Origin: Larkinella sp. C7
GTDB taxonomy: Bacteria; Bacteroidota; Bacteroidia; Cytophagales; Spirosomataceae
NCBI RefSeq assembly: GCF_006149005.1
Contig: NZ_VBSL01000002.1
Coordinates: forward strand, 609,466 to 673,465
DNA: 64,000 nucleotides
Direction of reading: 5' to 3'
Under the pieces are notes generated by a model. That model searched no databases. It was given only the letters and a program-made list of their open reading frames with translations, and was not told the DNA's origin. Made by a program: the position numbers and the translations under genes. Below, one piece after another: positions 1 through 9,700 of the stretch (its first letter is position 1; each line of letters starts with the position of its first letter).

Positions 1-588
1 CGCGGGCAGCACGGTTTCGGCTTCCGTGAAATCCTGCACGATCAGCGTATAGACCTCATCCACCGACGCCCGCGCCACGCTCAGGTCATTCAGCGAGGTG
101 GTTTCGGTCGTCATGATGGGTACGCCCCCGAACAGCCGAACCAGCGTGAAGTAATAAAAACCGCGCATAAACTTCGCTTCGGCCATGTAGCGTGCTTTCA
201 GAGCCTCATCCATCGGAATGGCCGGTAGGCGGGTAATCACCGCATTGGCCCGGTTGATAGCGGAATAGACCGTCGACCAGATGGCCTGAAACGTATTGGT
301 GGCCGGGGTAAACGTGTATTTGTCGAGGTCGTTTTTCGGCTGGTTCGCGGTCGAGCGACCATTGCCCCACTCGGCATCGTCGGTGGCCTGATCCTGCAAA
401 ATCCACATCACCTGACTATACAGGTTTGCGTTGTTCAGCGGGTCATAGACCGCACTGACAGCCGCTTTGGCATCGTCGGCGTTTTTATAAAAATTCGCGG
501 GCGTAAAATTCGATTCGGGCTTCTGGTCCAGCACTTCACAGGACGTCATCAGGCCGATCAGGCAGAGAAGGATTAGGTGTTTTTTCAT
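1..588 (-). CDS. SusD/RagB-family outer-membrane lipoprotein, 3' end outside window
   Basis: The visible 196 residues begin MKKHLILLCLIGLMTSC, a lipoprotein signal peptide with lipobox LMTSC, followed by a Pro/Asn-rich linker (DQKPESNFTP) and the SusD-type start with an FYKNADDAKAAVSAVYDPL stretch. The family binds glycans or other nutrients at the cell surface and caps a SusC pore. It follows susC in the same direction after an 85-nt gap that holds a hairpin (602-669). The gene runs off the left edge, so the C-terminal half and the substrate type cannot be read. Confidence 0.93.
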   Translation of the reverse strand, partial: MKKHLILLCLIGLMTSCEVLDQKPESNFTPANFYKNADDAKAAVSAVYDPLNNANLYSQVMWILQDQATDDAEWGNGRSTANQPKNDLDKYTFTPATNTFQAIWSTVYSAINRANAVITRLPAIPMDEALKARYMAEAKFMRGFYYFTLVRLFGGVPIMTTETTSLNDLSVARASVDEVYTLIVQDFTEAETVLPA

Positions 589-601
589 GACTGGAAAATC
601 A

Positions 602-669
602 AATGATGGATGATGAACGATGAACGATGGATAGCTGATGCAAGAATTCATCGCTCATCATTCATCATT
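602..669. repeat. Heptad-type inverted repeat between susC and susD
   Basis: Left arm 602-624 and right arm 647-669 pair over 23 bases with two mismatches. Both arms are made of repeated GATGAAC/GATGGAT-like units. The element sits inside an otherwise continuous susC-susD transcription unit, so it may lower expression of susD relative to susC or stabilise the susC mRNA end. That role is inference. Confidence 0.7.
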
Positions 670-673
670 CTAT

Positions 674-3600
674 TTAAAATCCTACGTTAAGTCCGAACAG
701 AAGGGTTTTGGCCGCCGGGTAGCTGGCGTAGTCGAATCCCTGGCTCCGGCTGTCCTGCCCAAACCGGTTTACTTCCGGATCATACCCCGAATAGTTGGTC
801 CAGGTCAGGTAGTTCTGCGCCGTTGCATATACCCGTACCGACTGAATTTTCAGTCCTTTCAGCACTGATGCCGGTAGATTGTACGCCAGTTGGATGTTTT
901 TCAGCCGCAGGTACGACCCATCTTCGATCTGCCGGGTCGATACGCGGTTGGCGGGCCGGGTCGTCGAAGCCCGTGGGATGTCGGTATTGGTGTTGGTGGG
1001 CGTCCAGCGGTTCAGCATATCCCGGCTCTGGTTGGTAGTCGCATTCAGGTATTCGAGTTCGTAGCGGTTGGCATTCAGGATGCTGTTTCCGTAAACCCCC
1101 TGAAAGAAAGCCGTCAGTTCCAGCCCTTTATACGAGAAAGTGTTGCTAATCCCGCCGATGAACTTGGGTTGCGCCCGGCCAATGATCTTCCGGTCGTTGT
1201 CGTCGATTTTTTTGTCGCCGTTCAGATCCAGGTATTTGCGGTCGCCCGGTTTTCGGGCCTGCGGATCGGCCAATGCCGTCAGTTCATCCGTGGTCTGGTA
1301 CAGGCCGTTGGTCACGTAGCCAAAGAACGATCCCAGGGGTTCGCCCACCCGAATGATCCCGGAATTCAGACCCTGGCCGATGTTGGCGACACTCCCGGCA
1401 AAAATCTGGGGTGCCCCGCCAATGTCGAGCACTTTGTTGCGGTTGAGGGCAAAGTTAAAATCGGTATTCCACTTGAAGGCCCCCACCAGATTGCGCGACG
1501 AGATGCTGAGTTCGATGCCTTTGTTCTCTACTTTGCCAAGGTTTTTAATGGCACTCGAAAAACCCGACGTACTCGGAACCGTCACATTCAGCAGCAGGTC
1601 TTTCGTCCGTTTCAGGTAGGCATCGGCGGTCAGGGTAATCCGGTCGTTCAGAAAACCGACGTCCACGCCCACGTCGGCCTGCGACGTGGTTTCCCACGAC
1701 AGATCCGGGTTGGCAATCTGGTTTGGCCCCAGGCCCGTCGAAACCGTGTTTCCGAACACGTAGTTCTGGGTTCCCAGCAACGAATACGCCGGGTAGTTGC
1801 CAATTCCGTCCTGGTTGCCGGTCGTTCCGTAGGTCATTCGCAGTTTCAGATCGCTGACCACCACATTGTTCTTCAAAAAGGCTTCTTCCGAAACCCGCCA
1901 GGCCAGGGCCGCCGAAGGGAAATACCCGAATCGGTTGTTCGCACCAAACCGGGAAGAACCGTCGGTTCGGAACGAAGCCGTCAGCAGGTATTTGTCTTTG
2001 TAGCCATAATTCAACCGGGCCAGGTAGGATTGCAGCCCCCAGGTGCCGATGCTCGATTCGGGCGTCAACGGCACGGAACCGGAGGCCAGGTTACTCGAAC
2101 CCAGGTTGTCATTCACAAAATTACGCGCCTGCGCCCGGTTGGCTTCCGTCCGGCTGGCCTGCTGCGTATACCCGATCAACGCCGTTACGTTGTGGTCGTT
2201 ATTAAAGGTGCGGGTGTAGGTCAGCAGATTTTCGTTGAGCCAGGTAATGGCCTGTGAATTAAAGATCGCAGCCGATCCGCCCTGAGCCAGACCACTCGAA
2301 ACCGAGCGGGGCAAGTACGAATCCTGTTTCTGCAAAATCCCGTCGATCCCCAGCGACACGCGCAGGCTCAGGCCCTCAATGATCTGGTAATCCCCAAAAA
2401 TACTCCCAAAAACGCGGTAGGCCGTATTGCGGTTTTTGTTGTCGCGGGCCAGCGCCACCGGATTGTCGGCGGTGAAAGCCAGTGCCGGGTTGGTCAGCAG
2501 ATAGGAACCGTCGGCGTTCCGAACCGGTAGAATGGGCGGAAACTGGAGGGCGGCCATCGTTACCAGACCAGCACTGCCCAAATCGCCATCCGAGCGGGCC
2601 TGGTTGGTAACGGTGCGGTTGACGGTCAGGCTGTTGCCAATTTTGATTTTATTGGTCAGCTTGCGGTCCAGATTGACCCGGAACGAGTACCGGTCAAAAT
2701 CGGAGTTGACAATCACGCCGTTTTGTTTGAAATAACCACCCGCAATGGCATATTGCGTTTTTTCATCCCCTCCGCTGATCGAAAGCTGGTAGTTAGAGAT
2801 GGGCGCCTGCCGGAAAATTTCATCCTGCCAGTCGGTGCCTTCGCCAAACGCATCGACCTGCGCGGGCGTATACACCGCCGGACGGCCTTCGTTCGTGTTG
2901 GCGTCGTTGACAAACTGGGCGTATTCCCGTCCGTTCAAAACCGGGTATTTCCGGCGCACATTCTGAATTCCGTAATAGGTATCGAAGGTGATGGTCGATT
3001 TGCCGGCTTTTCCCCGCTTCGTCGTGATGATCACCACGCCGTTTGCGCCCCGCGACCCGTAAATGGCCGTGGAAGACGCATCTTTCAGCACCGAAATCGA
3101 CTCGATGTCGCTGGGATTGAGCGTACTCAACACGTTAAAACTTGAACCAGAGTTGGCCCCATCGTTTTTGAAGGGAATACCGTCGATGACATACAGCGGC
3201 TCGTTGTCGCCCTGAATCGAGTTGCCCCCCCGGATGCGGATGCTGGTTGAGCCGCCCGGCGCGCCCGAGTTCTGGGTAATCTGGACGCCAGCCGCACGGC
3301 CCTGCAACGCCTGATCGAGCGACGTGACGGCCACTTTGCGAATTTCTTCGACCGGAACCGTGGCCACGGCCCCCGTCAGATCGCTCTTTTTCACCTGACC
3401 GTAGCCCACTACCACCACCTCGTTCAGCGATTTGGTATCCGGCACCAGTTGAATATCGATCACGGAGCGGTTTTGCACCAACTGCTCCTGACTCACGTAG
3501 CCAACAAAGCTGTAAACCAAGGCAGTAGCCTCATCGGGAATGCTCAGTTGATAACGCCCCTGCACATCGGTCGTCGTTCCGCGTGAAGTTCCTTTCACGA

Positions 3601-4147
3601 CCACACTGACGCCGGGCAGCCCCTCGCCGGTTTCGCTCGTGACCCGTCCGGTTATCCGGACATCGGCCCGGGTCGTTTCAATGGGCTGAATGGTCGACAG
3701 ATTCATCAGGCCATCCAGCGAAACGGGGCCGGTTCCGGCGGTTGCGGATGTGGCGGCAACGGGTACACTGATCGTTGTCCGCTCGTTTTTGGGTGGCATA
3801 ATCAGATACGCCCCGGACCGCAGTTTTTTAAACCGCATCCCGTACTTCTTCAGCAACAGGTTGAGATTGGTTTCCAGCCGGGCGTTGAGGTTGAGTGGTT
3901 CGGCCGGGCTCAGGTGACGTGCCACGACCGATTCTTCGAATAAAATATCGACGCCGTAATAGTCCTTCAATTGCAGCAAGGTGTTTTTCAGCGGCTGGCT
4001 CACCCCAAGGGTGGGCGTAGTTTTCCCGGCCTGTGGGTAGTTGGTCTGCTGTGTTCGGACAAAAGCCAGCGTCTGGGCTACGGCGTGGCCATAACCGACA
4101 CTGAGCAACCAGCCAGTGGCCAGCGCAAGCGGTATTGATTTTCTCAT
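674..4147 (-). CDS. SusC/RagA TonB-dependent receptor with N-terminal STN domain
   Basis: A 1157-residue outer-membrane import pore. A signal peptide is followed by a secretin/TonB short N-terminal (STN) domain at about residues 50-118, a carboxypeptidase-regulatory-like beta domain at about 165-245, the VVVVGYGQVKKSDLTGAV segment typical of the SusC plug start, a plug domain, and a long beta-barrel ending in the aromatic residue Phe (LNVGF). The STN domain is the part that contacts a FecR-type anti-sigma factor, and exactly such a protein is encoded immediately upstream with a 4-nt overlap. Import and gene activation are therefore probably coupled. The substrate is unknown; no glycoside hydrolase lies next to it in the window. 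Confidence 0.95.
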   Translation of the reverse strand: MRKSIPLALATGWLLSVGYGHAVAQTLAFVRTQQTNYPQAGKTTPTLGVSQPLKNTLLQLKDYYGVDILFEESVVARHLSPAEPLNLNARLETNLNLLLKKYGMRFKKLRSGAYLIMPPKNERTTISVPVAATSATAGTGPVSLDGLMNLSTIQPIETTRADVRITGRVTSETGEGLPGVSVVVKGTSRGTTTDVQGRYQLSIPDEATALVYSFVGYVSQEQLVQNRSVIDIQLVPDTKSLNEVVVVGYGQVKKSDLTGAVATVPVEEIRKVAVTSLDQALQGRAAGVQITQNSGAPGGSTSIRIRGGNSIQGDNEPLYVIDGIPFKNDGANSGSSFNVLSTLNPSDIESISVLKDASSTAIYGSRGANGVVIITTKRGKAGKSTITFDTYYGIQNVRRKYPVLNGREYAQFVNDANTNEGRPAVYTPAQVDAFGEGTDWQDEIFRQAPISNYQLSISGGDEKTQYAIAGGYFKQNGVIVNSDFDRYSFRVNLDRKLTNKIKIGNSLTVNRTVTNQARSDGDLGSAGLVTMAALQFPPILPVRNADGSYLLTNPALAFTADNPVALARDNKNRNTAYRVFGSIFGDYQIIEGLSLRVSLGIDGILQKQDSYLPRSVSSGLAQGGSAAIFNSQAITWLNENLLTYTRTFNNDHNVTALIGYTQQASRTEANRAQARNFVNDNLGSSNLASGSVPLTPESSIGTWGLQSYLARLNYGYKDKYLLTASFRTDGSSRFGANNRFGYFPSAALAWRVSEEAFLKNNVVVSDLKLRMTYGTTGNQDGIGNYPAYSLLGTQNYVFGNTVSTGLGPNQIANPDLSWETTSQADVGVDVGFLNDRITLTADAYLKRTKDLLLNVTVPSTSGFSSAIKNLGKVENKGIELSISSRNLVGAFKWNTDFNFALNRNKVLDIGGAPQIFAGSVANIGQGLNSGIIRVGEPLGSFFGYVTNGLYQTTDELTALADPQARKPGDRKYLDLNGDKKIDDNDRKIIGRAQPKFIGGISNTFSYKGLELTAFFQGVYGNSILNANRYELEYLNATTNQSRDMLNRWTPTNTNTDIPRASTTRPANRVSTRQIEDGSYLRLKNIQLAYNLPASVLKGLKIQSVRVYATAQNYLTWTNYSGYDPEVNRFGQDSRSQGFDYASYPAAKTLLFGLNVGF

Positions 4148-5163
4148 TGGGTAATTGGGATTTCGGTAGGGGTTGAAAAAATGAGATTCTGGTCGCGGTG
4201 GCTGAGTTTCAGATCCAGCAGTTCGGCAAGGGCCTCGGCCAGTTCGTCGGAAGAACCGGCGCGGATCGTACCCGTCAGCGTTCTGCGGGCGAGCGCCGGA
4301 TCGGCGAGCTGGGCATTGACGCCAAAAACCGCCCGGATCTGGCGCACCACCTCGCGCAGGGAGGTATTGTTGAAACTAAAAAGCCGGTAGCGCCAATGGG
4401 CAAAACGGGTCGTGTCGGCCTGCTGCTGCAAGCGTAAGGCCCCTTTTTCGTCGAGCCGCGCCCAGTCGCCGGGTTTCATCAGCAGGTTTTGCGCCGGTTG
4501 ATTGGCGGTTTTGTAATGGAGGTTCACTTTCCCCCGCTTCAGCACCACTTCGGCGTGGGCGGCCCGGCTGCGGACCGAAAACTCCGTTCCCAACACCTCC
4601 ACTTCCAGGCCATCCGTTGCCTGAACGACAAAGGGTTGGTGCGTGGAAAGATGCTTCACGTCAAAAACCGCATCGCCTTTCAGGGCCACCCGACGGGAAA
4701 ACCAGCCGTAGCCCATCCGGGGCAGTTGCAGGGACGAGTTGCTGTTGAGGGCAACTGTGGAACCATCGGGCAGGTTCAGCGAACGGAGTTGGTACGCGTT
4801 GGTTGTTATCGTCTGGTAGAAAAGCGGTTTCCGAAAAAACCAGCCGCCAGCCAGCAACACGAACGTGAGCGAAGCCGCGATCAGCCAACGGCCCGGATGC
4901 CAGAACGGACGGGGTTCCTCCGGCAGTGGTCGGATCAACCGGGCCGGTGCTTCGTCCGGATTGTCAAGCCGTTGCCGGAACTGGTCGAGGTGATGGGCAA
5001 AATCGGGGGCATACTGCGGAAAGCTTCGCTCCCATTCGTCCAGCCACTGAAAATACGTTTCCCGGCTGGCCGGGCGCGTCAGCCATTCGCCGATCACTTT
5101 CTGCTGGACCGACGTGGCCTGACCGGCAAAGTACGTAAACAACAATTCTTTGGTAGGTTCCAT
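4144..5163 (-). CDS. FecR-family anti-sigma factor
   Basis: A 339-residue inner-membrane protein. The N-terminal cytoplasmic part (about residues 1-90) starts MEPTKELLFTYFAGQATSVQQ and would hold the sigma factor. One membrane segment lies near residues 92-110 (WLIAASLTFVLLAGGWFF), followed by the FecR domain (LNLPDGSTVALNSNSSLQLP) and a C-terminal DUF4974-like region ending near NLIFSTPTE. It lies 23 nt after the sigma gene and overlaps susC by four bases, which fits translational coupling. The family passes a signal from the STN domain of the receptor to the sigma factor. Confidence 0.93.
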   Translation of the reverse strand: MEPTKELLFTYFAGQATSVQQKVIGEWLTRPASRETYFQWLDEWERSFPQYAPDFAHHLDQFRQRLDNPDEAPARLIRPLPEEPRPFWHPGRWLIAASLTFVLLAGGWFFRKPLFYQTITTNAYQLRSLNLPDGSTVALNSNSSLQLPRMGYGWFSRRVALKGDAVFDVKHLSTHQPFVVQATDGLEVEVLGTEFSVRSRAAHAEVVLKRGKVNLHYKTANQPAQNLLMKPGDWARLDEKGALRLQQQADTTRFAHWRYRLFSFNNTSLREVVRQIRAVFGVNAQLADPALARRTLTGTIRAGSSDELAEALAELLDLKLSHRDQNLIFSTPTEIPITQ

Positions 5164-5186
5164 GATGAGGTTGTAGATCGGTGAGG

Positions 5187-5867
5187 CTACGCGAAAACCG
5201 TCAGCAGAAGCAGCCCATAACTAATCAGTTTCTGGTTTCGGAGGAATTGCCGAACCGTTGAAATGGCCTGTAGCAAGTGGTTTTCGACCGTTTTGGGGGA
5301 AAGCGTCAGCTCGATGGCAATCTCCTTGTAGGATTTTCCTTCAAACCGGCTCAACAAAAACACGCGTTGCCGCTGGGGCGATAATTGCTGAACGGCCTGT
5401 TCGAGGGCGCGGTACAGTTCGTCCTGCTGCAAAAGCCGGTCGGGCTGCATGGCATCCTGATCAGCCTGGTCGAGGTCGTCAGGCAGCGGTTCCTGGCGGC
5501 TCAGTTCCCACCGCAGGCTATTGTAGGCCCGGTTGCGAACCGCCTGGTAGAGATACGCCCGGTACGATCCCTTGATCTGTTTGTAAAGTTCTTTCTGGTA
5601 AAAGGTATAGAACAGATCCGCGACCACATCTTCGGCCACCTGGCGGTCGTAGACAAACCGAATGGCGTGGCTGCACAAGGGCGCGAAATACTGCCGGAAG
5701 AGCAGTTCACAGCCGAGTTTCGGGTCGGCAGCAAAAGCATTGCGGATGAACAACTCGCTGTCGGCACTCACCGGAACCGGGGTCGCGGCATCGCTCCTGA
5801 GCAGTGGCGGTGGGCCGCCGGGATTGGGGTCGGGAGAGGGCCGGAATGGAAACGCGTTGGCTGGCAT
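5187..5867 (-). CDS. ECF RNA polymerase sigma-70 factor
   Basis: This 226-residue protein has sigma region 2 (LLFRQYFAPLCSHAIRFVYD...AEDVVADLFYTFY) and region 4 (LSPQRQRVFLLSRFEGKSYKEIAIELTLSPKTVENHL). An unusual Pro-rich N-terminal extension of about 35 residues precedes region 2, and a short hydrophobic tail (LISYGLLLLTVFA) follows region 4. First gene of a sigma-FecR-SusC-SusD unit, it probably activates its own operon when released by FecR. A downstream start at about residue 35 would remove the extension; the first ATG was kept because the frame stays open and nothing decides between them. Confidence 0.92.
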   Translation of the reverse strand: MPANAFPFRPSPDPNPGGPPPLLRSDAATPVPVSADSELFIRNAFAADPKLGCELLFRQYFAPLCSHAIRFVYDRQVAEDVVADLFYTFYQKELYKQIKGSYRAYLYQAVRNRAYNSLRWELSRQEPLPDDLDQADQDAMQPDRLLQQDELYRALEQAVQQLSPQRQRVFLLSRFEGKSYKEIAIELTLSPKTVENHLLQAISTVRQFLRNQKLISYGLLLLTVFA

Positions 5868-6030
5868 CGGTCAAAGGGTCTGGTACGATGAAGACAAGTT
5901 AGTACCAAAAATCCCCCAATCGATTTTTATTTTTTATGTTTAAAATGCAAAAAATGGCTACAAAGATAAAATTGCTACGGAGATTATCGCCCGGGATTTG
6001 TAAATATATACATCCCGTCCGCGGTATAAA
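5868..6030. other. Gap before sigma gene with AT-rich hairpin
   Basis: The stretch is AT-rich upstream of the sigma gene and should contain its promoter, though no clean TAnnTTTG box was identified. An imperfect hairpin with arms 5992-5997 and 6012-6017 (CGGGAT/ATCCCG) lies just past the toxin gene stop and may end that transcript; it lacks a strong U-tract. Confidence 0.4.
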
Positions 6031-6363
6031 TTATTCATCTTCCATCAATTGTAGGAGATTGTCTAATTCGTCGTCTGAGACCGTACTTCGCTCTGACTTG
6101 TCGTAGATAAACGATAAAGTGATGGTTTCAGCAACAATTTTAACATATGTAATTACTCTGGCACCACCCGACTTACCGGTCCGCTTCGATGCAATTTTCA
6201 GCCTTACTTTGTATAAATTACCACCTAAGGATTCGCCAAGTGTAGGATTTGCGAGTAACTCAGCTCCTAACTGAGCCAAATCCTTTGGGAGAGAAGGGTA
6301 CTTTTTAATCAAGCGTTTCAACTGCCGGTCGAACACGCTCAACGTCAAAATTTTAAAGCTCAT
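6031..6363 (-). CDS. RelE/HigB-like toxin of a type II toxin-antitoxin pair
   Basis: A 110-residue basic protein starting MSFKILTLSVFDRQLKRLIKKYPSLPKDL, the usual start of RelE/ParE-fold proteins. It continues with LYKVRLKIASKRTGKSGGARVITY, the central strand pair with the conserved basic and aromatic positions, then a hydrophobic strand (ETITLSFIYDKSE). The family cuts ribosome-bound mRNA or blocks gyrase; which one applies cannot be told. It overlaps the upstream antitoxin gene by 11 nt. The C-terminus is longer and more acidic than in short RelE proteins. Confidence 0.8.
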   Translation of the reverse strand: MSFKILTLSVFDRQLKRLIKKYPSLPKDLAQLGAELLANPTLGESLGGNLYKVRLKIASKRTGKSGGARVITYVKIVAETITLSFIYDKSERSTVSDDELDNLLQLMEDE

Positions 6364-6586
6364 TTAGCAAATCGGCTAAAGGACGAGCCTGTTTTTCGCC
6401 CCGCTCAACTGCTTTCAGCTCCTGAATAGCCTCTTTCAGTTCTGCAATCAGTTGTTCTTTCGTGGATTCTTCAACTTCATATTCCGCTAGCTCAGTGTAG
6501 CGTTTTTTCAGCCGTTTCCAGTCCTGCATCGGGATAAAAACGCCTGTTGGATTGCCTTTACTATCATGGATGACTTGGAGATTCAT
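6353..6586 (-). CDS. Antitoxin of the RelE-like pair
   Basis: A 77-residue acidic protein (MNLQVIHDSKGNPTGVFIPMQDW) with a short beta-rich N-terminus like small DNA-binding antitoxins and a long charged helix (AELKEAIQELKAVERGEKQARPLADLLNEL) that would wrap the toxin. The internal ATG at 6586 was chosen over an upstream in-frame start because the family pattern begins there. Antitoxin first, toxin second, overlapping stop and start: the normal order for autoregulated pairs. A TTTG at about 20 nt before GATATTTG just upstream could be its promoter. Confidence 0.75.
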   Translation of the reverse strand: MNLQVIHDSKGNPTGVFIPMQDWKRLKKRYTELAEYEVEESTKEQLIAELKEAIQELKAVERGEKQARPLADLLNEL

Positions 6587-6716
6587 AATAACTCGTAGTT
6601 TTTCAAATATCGTCAGAAATAGGAAGGGATGCAAACTTGCCACTTGACGCCGTTAGAACATATACGACTTTTCAGTATAAATCTTTCTTCATATCTGAAG
6701 TTCGTTTTACAAATTA

Positions 6717-6748
6717 CAAAAAAACGCCCGACTTCATCAGCCGGGCGT
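6717..6748 (-). terminator. Rho-independent terminator of clpB
   Basis: Read on the minus strand, a 7-bp perfect stem (ACGCCCG at 6724-6730 pairing with CGGGCGT at 6742-6748) with an 11-nt loop is followed by a run of seven T. It lies 22 nt past the clpB stop. Confidence 0.9.
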
Positions 6749-6769
6749 CTCCAATACAGTACCAGCGCG

Positions 6770-9415
6770 TTAATCCAACGTTGGAATCACTTTATCGAGG
6801 TTGTAAAACAGAATATCCTCCTTGCCATTTTCGCCTTCGTTCATCATCATGCCGACCACGGCGTTCTTCTGAATTCGACCCGCCAGAATCTCTTTCGACA
6901 GGGCGTTCAGGATGCGCCGTTGCATCACGCGTTTCAGCGGACGGGCACCAAACTGCGGGTCGAAGCCTTCTTCGGCGAGCTTGTCGAGCACTTCCTGATC
7001 GGCTTCGATCGTAATGCCCTGCTCGGCCAGCCGGTCCTGAATGTGCTTGAACTGCAGCCCCACGATCTTGCGGATTTCGCGTTTGGTCAACGGCTGGAAC
7101 ATCACCAGTTCGTCGATCCGGTTCAGAAATTCGGGACGCAGCGTTTGCTTCAGCAATTCAAAGACTTCGTCTTTCGTATCCTCAATGATCTGCTCCCGGT
7201 TCCAGTCTTCCATCTGCGCAAACCGCTCGCGGATGATGTGGCTGCCGATGTTCGAGGTCATGATGACGATCGTGTTCTTGAAACTGGCCACCCGGCCTTT
7301 GCTGTCGGTCAACCGGCCGTCGTCCAGCACCTGCAACAGGATGTTGAACACATCGGGATGGGCTTTTTCGATCTCATCCAGCAGAATAACGCTGTACGGT
7401 TTCCGGCGAACGGCTTCGGTCAACTGACCGCCTTCATCGTAGCCGATGTAGCCCGGAGGAGCGCCAATCAGGCGGCTGACGGCGTGGCGTTCCTGAAACT
7501 CCGACATATCGATCCGCACCAGCGAGTTCTCGTCGTTGAACAGATAATCGGCCAGGGCCTTCGCCAGCTCGGTTTTACCAACGCCGGTCGTTCCCAGAAA
7601 AATGAACGAACCCAGCGGACGTTTCGGGTCCTGCATCCCGGCGCGGCTCCGGCGAACCGCATCGGCCACCGCCTGAATGGCTTCTTCCTGCCCCGCCACG
7701 CGTTTCGCCAGCTCGTCTTCCAGGTGCAGCAGTTTCTCCCGTTCCGACTCCATCATCCGGCTCACCGGAATGCCCGTCCATTTAGCCACTACCTCCGCAA
7801 TATCGTCGGCGGTTACTTCTTCCTGCAACAGGTTCTGGCCGTCGCCTTCTGTTTTAACCAGCTCATCCAGCCGGTTTTGCATTTCGGGCAGACGACCGTA
7901 GCGAATCTCGGCCACCTTGCCGTAATCGCCCGACCGTTCGGCCTGCTCGGCTTCCGATTTCAGTTGATCGAGTTGTTCTTTCAATGTCCGGACTTCGTTC
8001 ACCGACTGTTTTTCTACCTCCCAGCGGGCTTTCATGCTGTTTCGCAGTTCATTGAGGTCTTCAATTTGCCGGTTCAGAACGCTTTCCTTGTCGCGGTCGG
8101 ACTCCCGGCGAATTGCTTCCCGTTCAATTTCCAACTGCATGATTCGGCGGTTCAGTTCGTCCAGTTCTTCGGGCACCGAGTCGATTTCCAGCCGCATTTT
8201 GGCAGCCGCTTCGTCCATCAGGTCGATGGCTTTGTCGGGCAAAAACCGGTCGGAAATGTAGCGGTTCGAGAGTTCGACGGCGGCAATGACCGCGTCGTCC
8301 TTGATCCGAACGCCGTGGTGCAATTCGTATTTTTCCTTGATCCCCCGCAGAATCGAAATCGCATCTTTCACATCCGGTTCGTCTACCAGAACCGTCTGGA
8401 ACCGGCGCTCAAGGGCTTTATCTTTCTCGATGTATTTCTGGTATTCTTTCAGCGTGGTGGCACCGATGGCGTGCAATTCGCCCCGCGCCAGGGCCGGTTT
8501 CAACAGGTTGGCCGCATCCATCGCGCCATCTCCTCCCCCGGCACCCGCACCGATCAAGGTGTGAATCTCGTCAATAAACAGCACGATTTCACCCTCGGAA
8601 TCAGTCACTTCCTTGATAACCGCCTTGAGTCGTTCCTCAAATTCACCCTTGTATTTCGCACCCGCCACGAGCAAACCCATGTCGAGCGATACGATGATTT
8701 TTGATTTCAGGTTTTCGGGAACGTCACCCTGCACAATCCGCTGGGCCAGCCCTTCGACAATGGCGGTTTTCCCGACGCCCGGTTCACCGATCAGCATCGG
8801 GTTGTTTTTTGTCCGACGGCTCAGGATTTGCAGCACCCGACGAATCTCTTCGTCGCGGCCAATCACGGGATCAATTTTCCCTTTTTCGGCCAGTTCATTC
8901 AAATTTTTGCTGTACCGTTCCAGGGAGCGGTATTTCGCTTCGGCATTGGGATCTTTCACAGGATTATTTTTTCCGCGTAATTCTTTAATGGCTTCTTTCA
9001 GTACTTTTTCAGTGAACCCGACGTCTTTCAACAGCGTCGCCACGGCGTCTTTGCCCCCCGAAAGTCCCAACAGAATCAGCTCGATGCTAACGTACTCATC
9101 GCCAAACTCTTTCAATAACTTGGTCGCTCGTTGCAAAGCCGAATTCAGGTCGTTTCCGAGGTAAATATTGGGGGTTCCCTGCGCGCCGACCGACACCTTG
9201 GGATACCCGTTCACAATGGCGTCCAGAGCCAGCGTCAGTTGGCTGGAATTAACGCCGGTTTTTTTAGACAGAAACCCCATCGTGTTGGGATCTTCGTCGA
9301 TAATCGCTTTCAGCACGTGGCCGGTTTCCACCGACTGCTGCTGATTTCCCTGCGCAATCTGGGCCGCCTGCTGGATGACCTCCTGCGCTTTGATGGTGTA
9401 GTTTGTTAAGTTCAT
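6770..9415 (-). CDS. clpB: ATP-dependent disaggregase ClpB
   Basis: The 881-residue product has the full ClpB layout: Clp N-domain (1-150), first AAA+ module with Walker A GEPGVGKT at 210-217, a coiled-coil middle domain rich in Glu/Arg (about 410-530), and a second AAA+ module with Walker A GTTGVGKT near residue 610 and [11 protein letters not shown]-type Walker B ([14 protein letters not shown]). The middle domain separates ClpB from ClpA/ClpC. With DnaK it resolves protein aggregates after heat stress. It is monocistronic, with its own terminator. No CIRCE element or clear TAnnTTTG box was found in the 285 nt upstream. Confidence 0.98.
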   Translation of the reverse strand: MNLTNYTIKAQEVIQQAAQIAQGNQQQSVETGHVLKAIIDEDPNTMGFLSKKTGVNSSQLTLALDAIVNGYPKVSVGAQGTPNIYLGNDLNSALQRATKLLKEFGDEYVSIELILLGLSGGKDAVATLLKDVGFTEKVLKEAIKELRGKNNPVKDPNAEAKYRSLERYSKNLNELAEKGKIDPVIGRDEEIRRVLQILSRRTKNNPMLIGEPGVGKTAIVEGLAQRIVQGDVPENLKSKIIVSLDMGLLVAGAKYKGEFEERLKAVIKEVTDSEGEIVLFIDEIHTLIGAGAGGGDGAMDAANLLKPALARGELHAIGATTLKEYQKYIEKDKALERRFQTVLVDEPDVKDAISILRGIKEKYELHHGVRIKDDAVIAAVELSNRYISDRFLPDKAIDLMDEAAAKMRLEIDSVPEELDELNRRIMQLEIEREAIRRESDRDKESVLNRQIEDLNELRNSMKARWEVEKQSVNEVRTLKEQLDQLKSEAEQAERSGDYGKVAEIRYGRLPEMQNRLDELVKTEGDGQNLLQEEVTADDIAEVVAKWTGIPVSRMMESEREKLLHLEDELAKRVAGQEEAIQAVADAVRRSRAGMQDPKRPLGSFIFLGTTGVGKTELAKALADYLFNDENSLVRIDMSEFQERHAVSRLIGAPPGYIGYDEGGQLTEAVRRKPYSVILLDEIEKAHPDVFNILLQVLDDGRLTDSKGRVASFKNTIVIMTSNIGSHIIRERFAQMEDWNREQIIEDTKDEVFELLKQTLRPEFLNRIDELVMFQPLTKREIRKIVGLQFKHIQDRLAEQGITIEADQEVLDKLAEEGFDPQFGARPLKRVMQRRILNALSKEILAGRIQKNAVVGMMMNEGENGKEDILFYNLDKVIPTLD

Positions 9416-9700
9416 GGTTGTGGGTTAAACACTTTACCGGCGTAACAACTACTGCCCGGTTTGCGTTTTCGTTGCTGTTATCTATTTATCAAAGAGCAGG
9501 CCAGCCGGGTTTTTCGGCCAATTTGGCGGAGATTCGGGTAAAAAAAGGGGCTATTTTGCCATTCTGACACTTTTCAACCAAATGGTGTCGAAAAGAAGCC
9601 GAATTGTCCGTAACTCGCTATCTTACCAACGCCCATTTTTCGTTATGAATTAACCCGTACAATTCCCATTTTTACAAAACCGAATCCACTCATTCAACGT

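Noticed and set aside
890-2257. 455-residue plus-strand open frame
   Set aside because: It lies fully antisense to the susC gene, has no recognisable domain, and its composition mirrors the codon pattern of the real gene.
6629-8704. 691-residue plus-strand open frame
   Set aside because: Antisense to clpB; rich in His, Phe and Gln as expected from the reverse of a coding strand; no domain.
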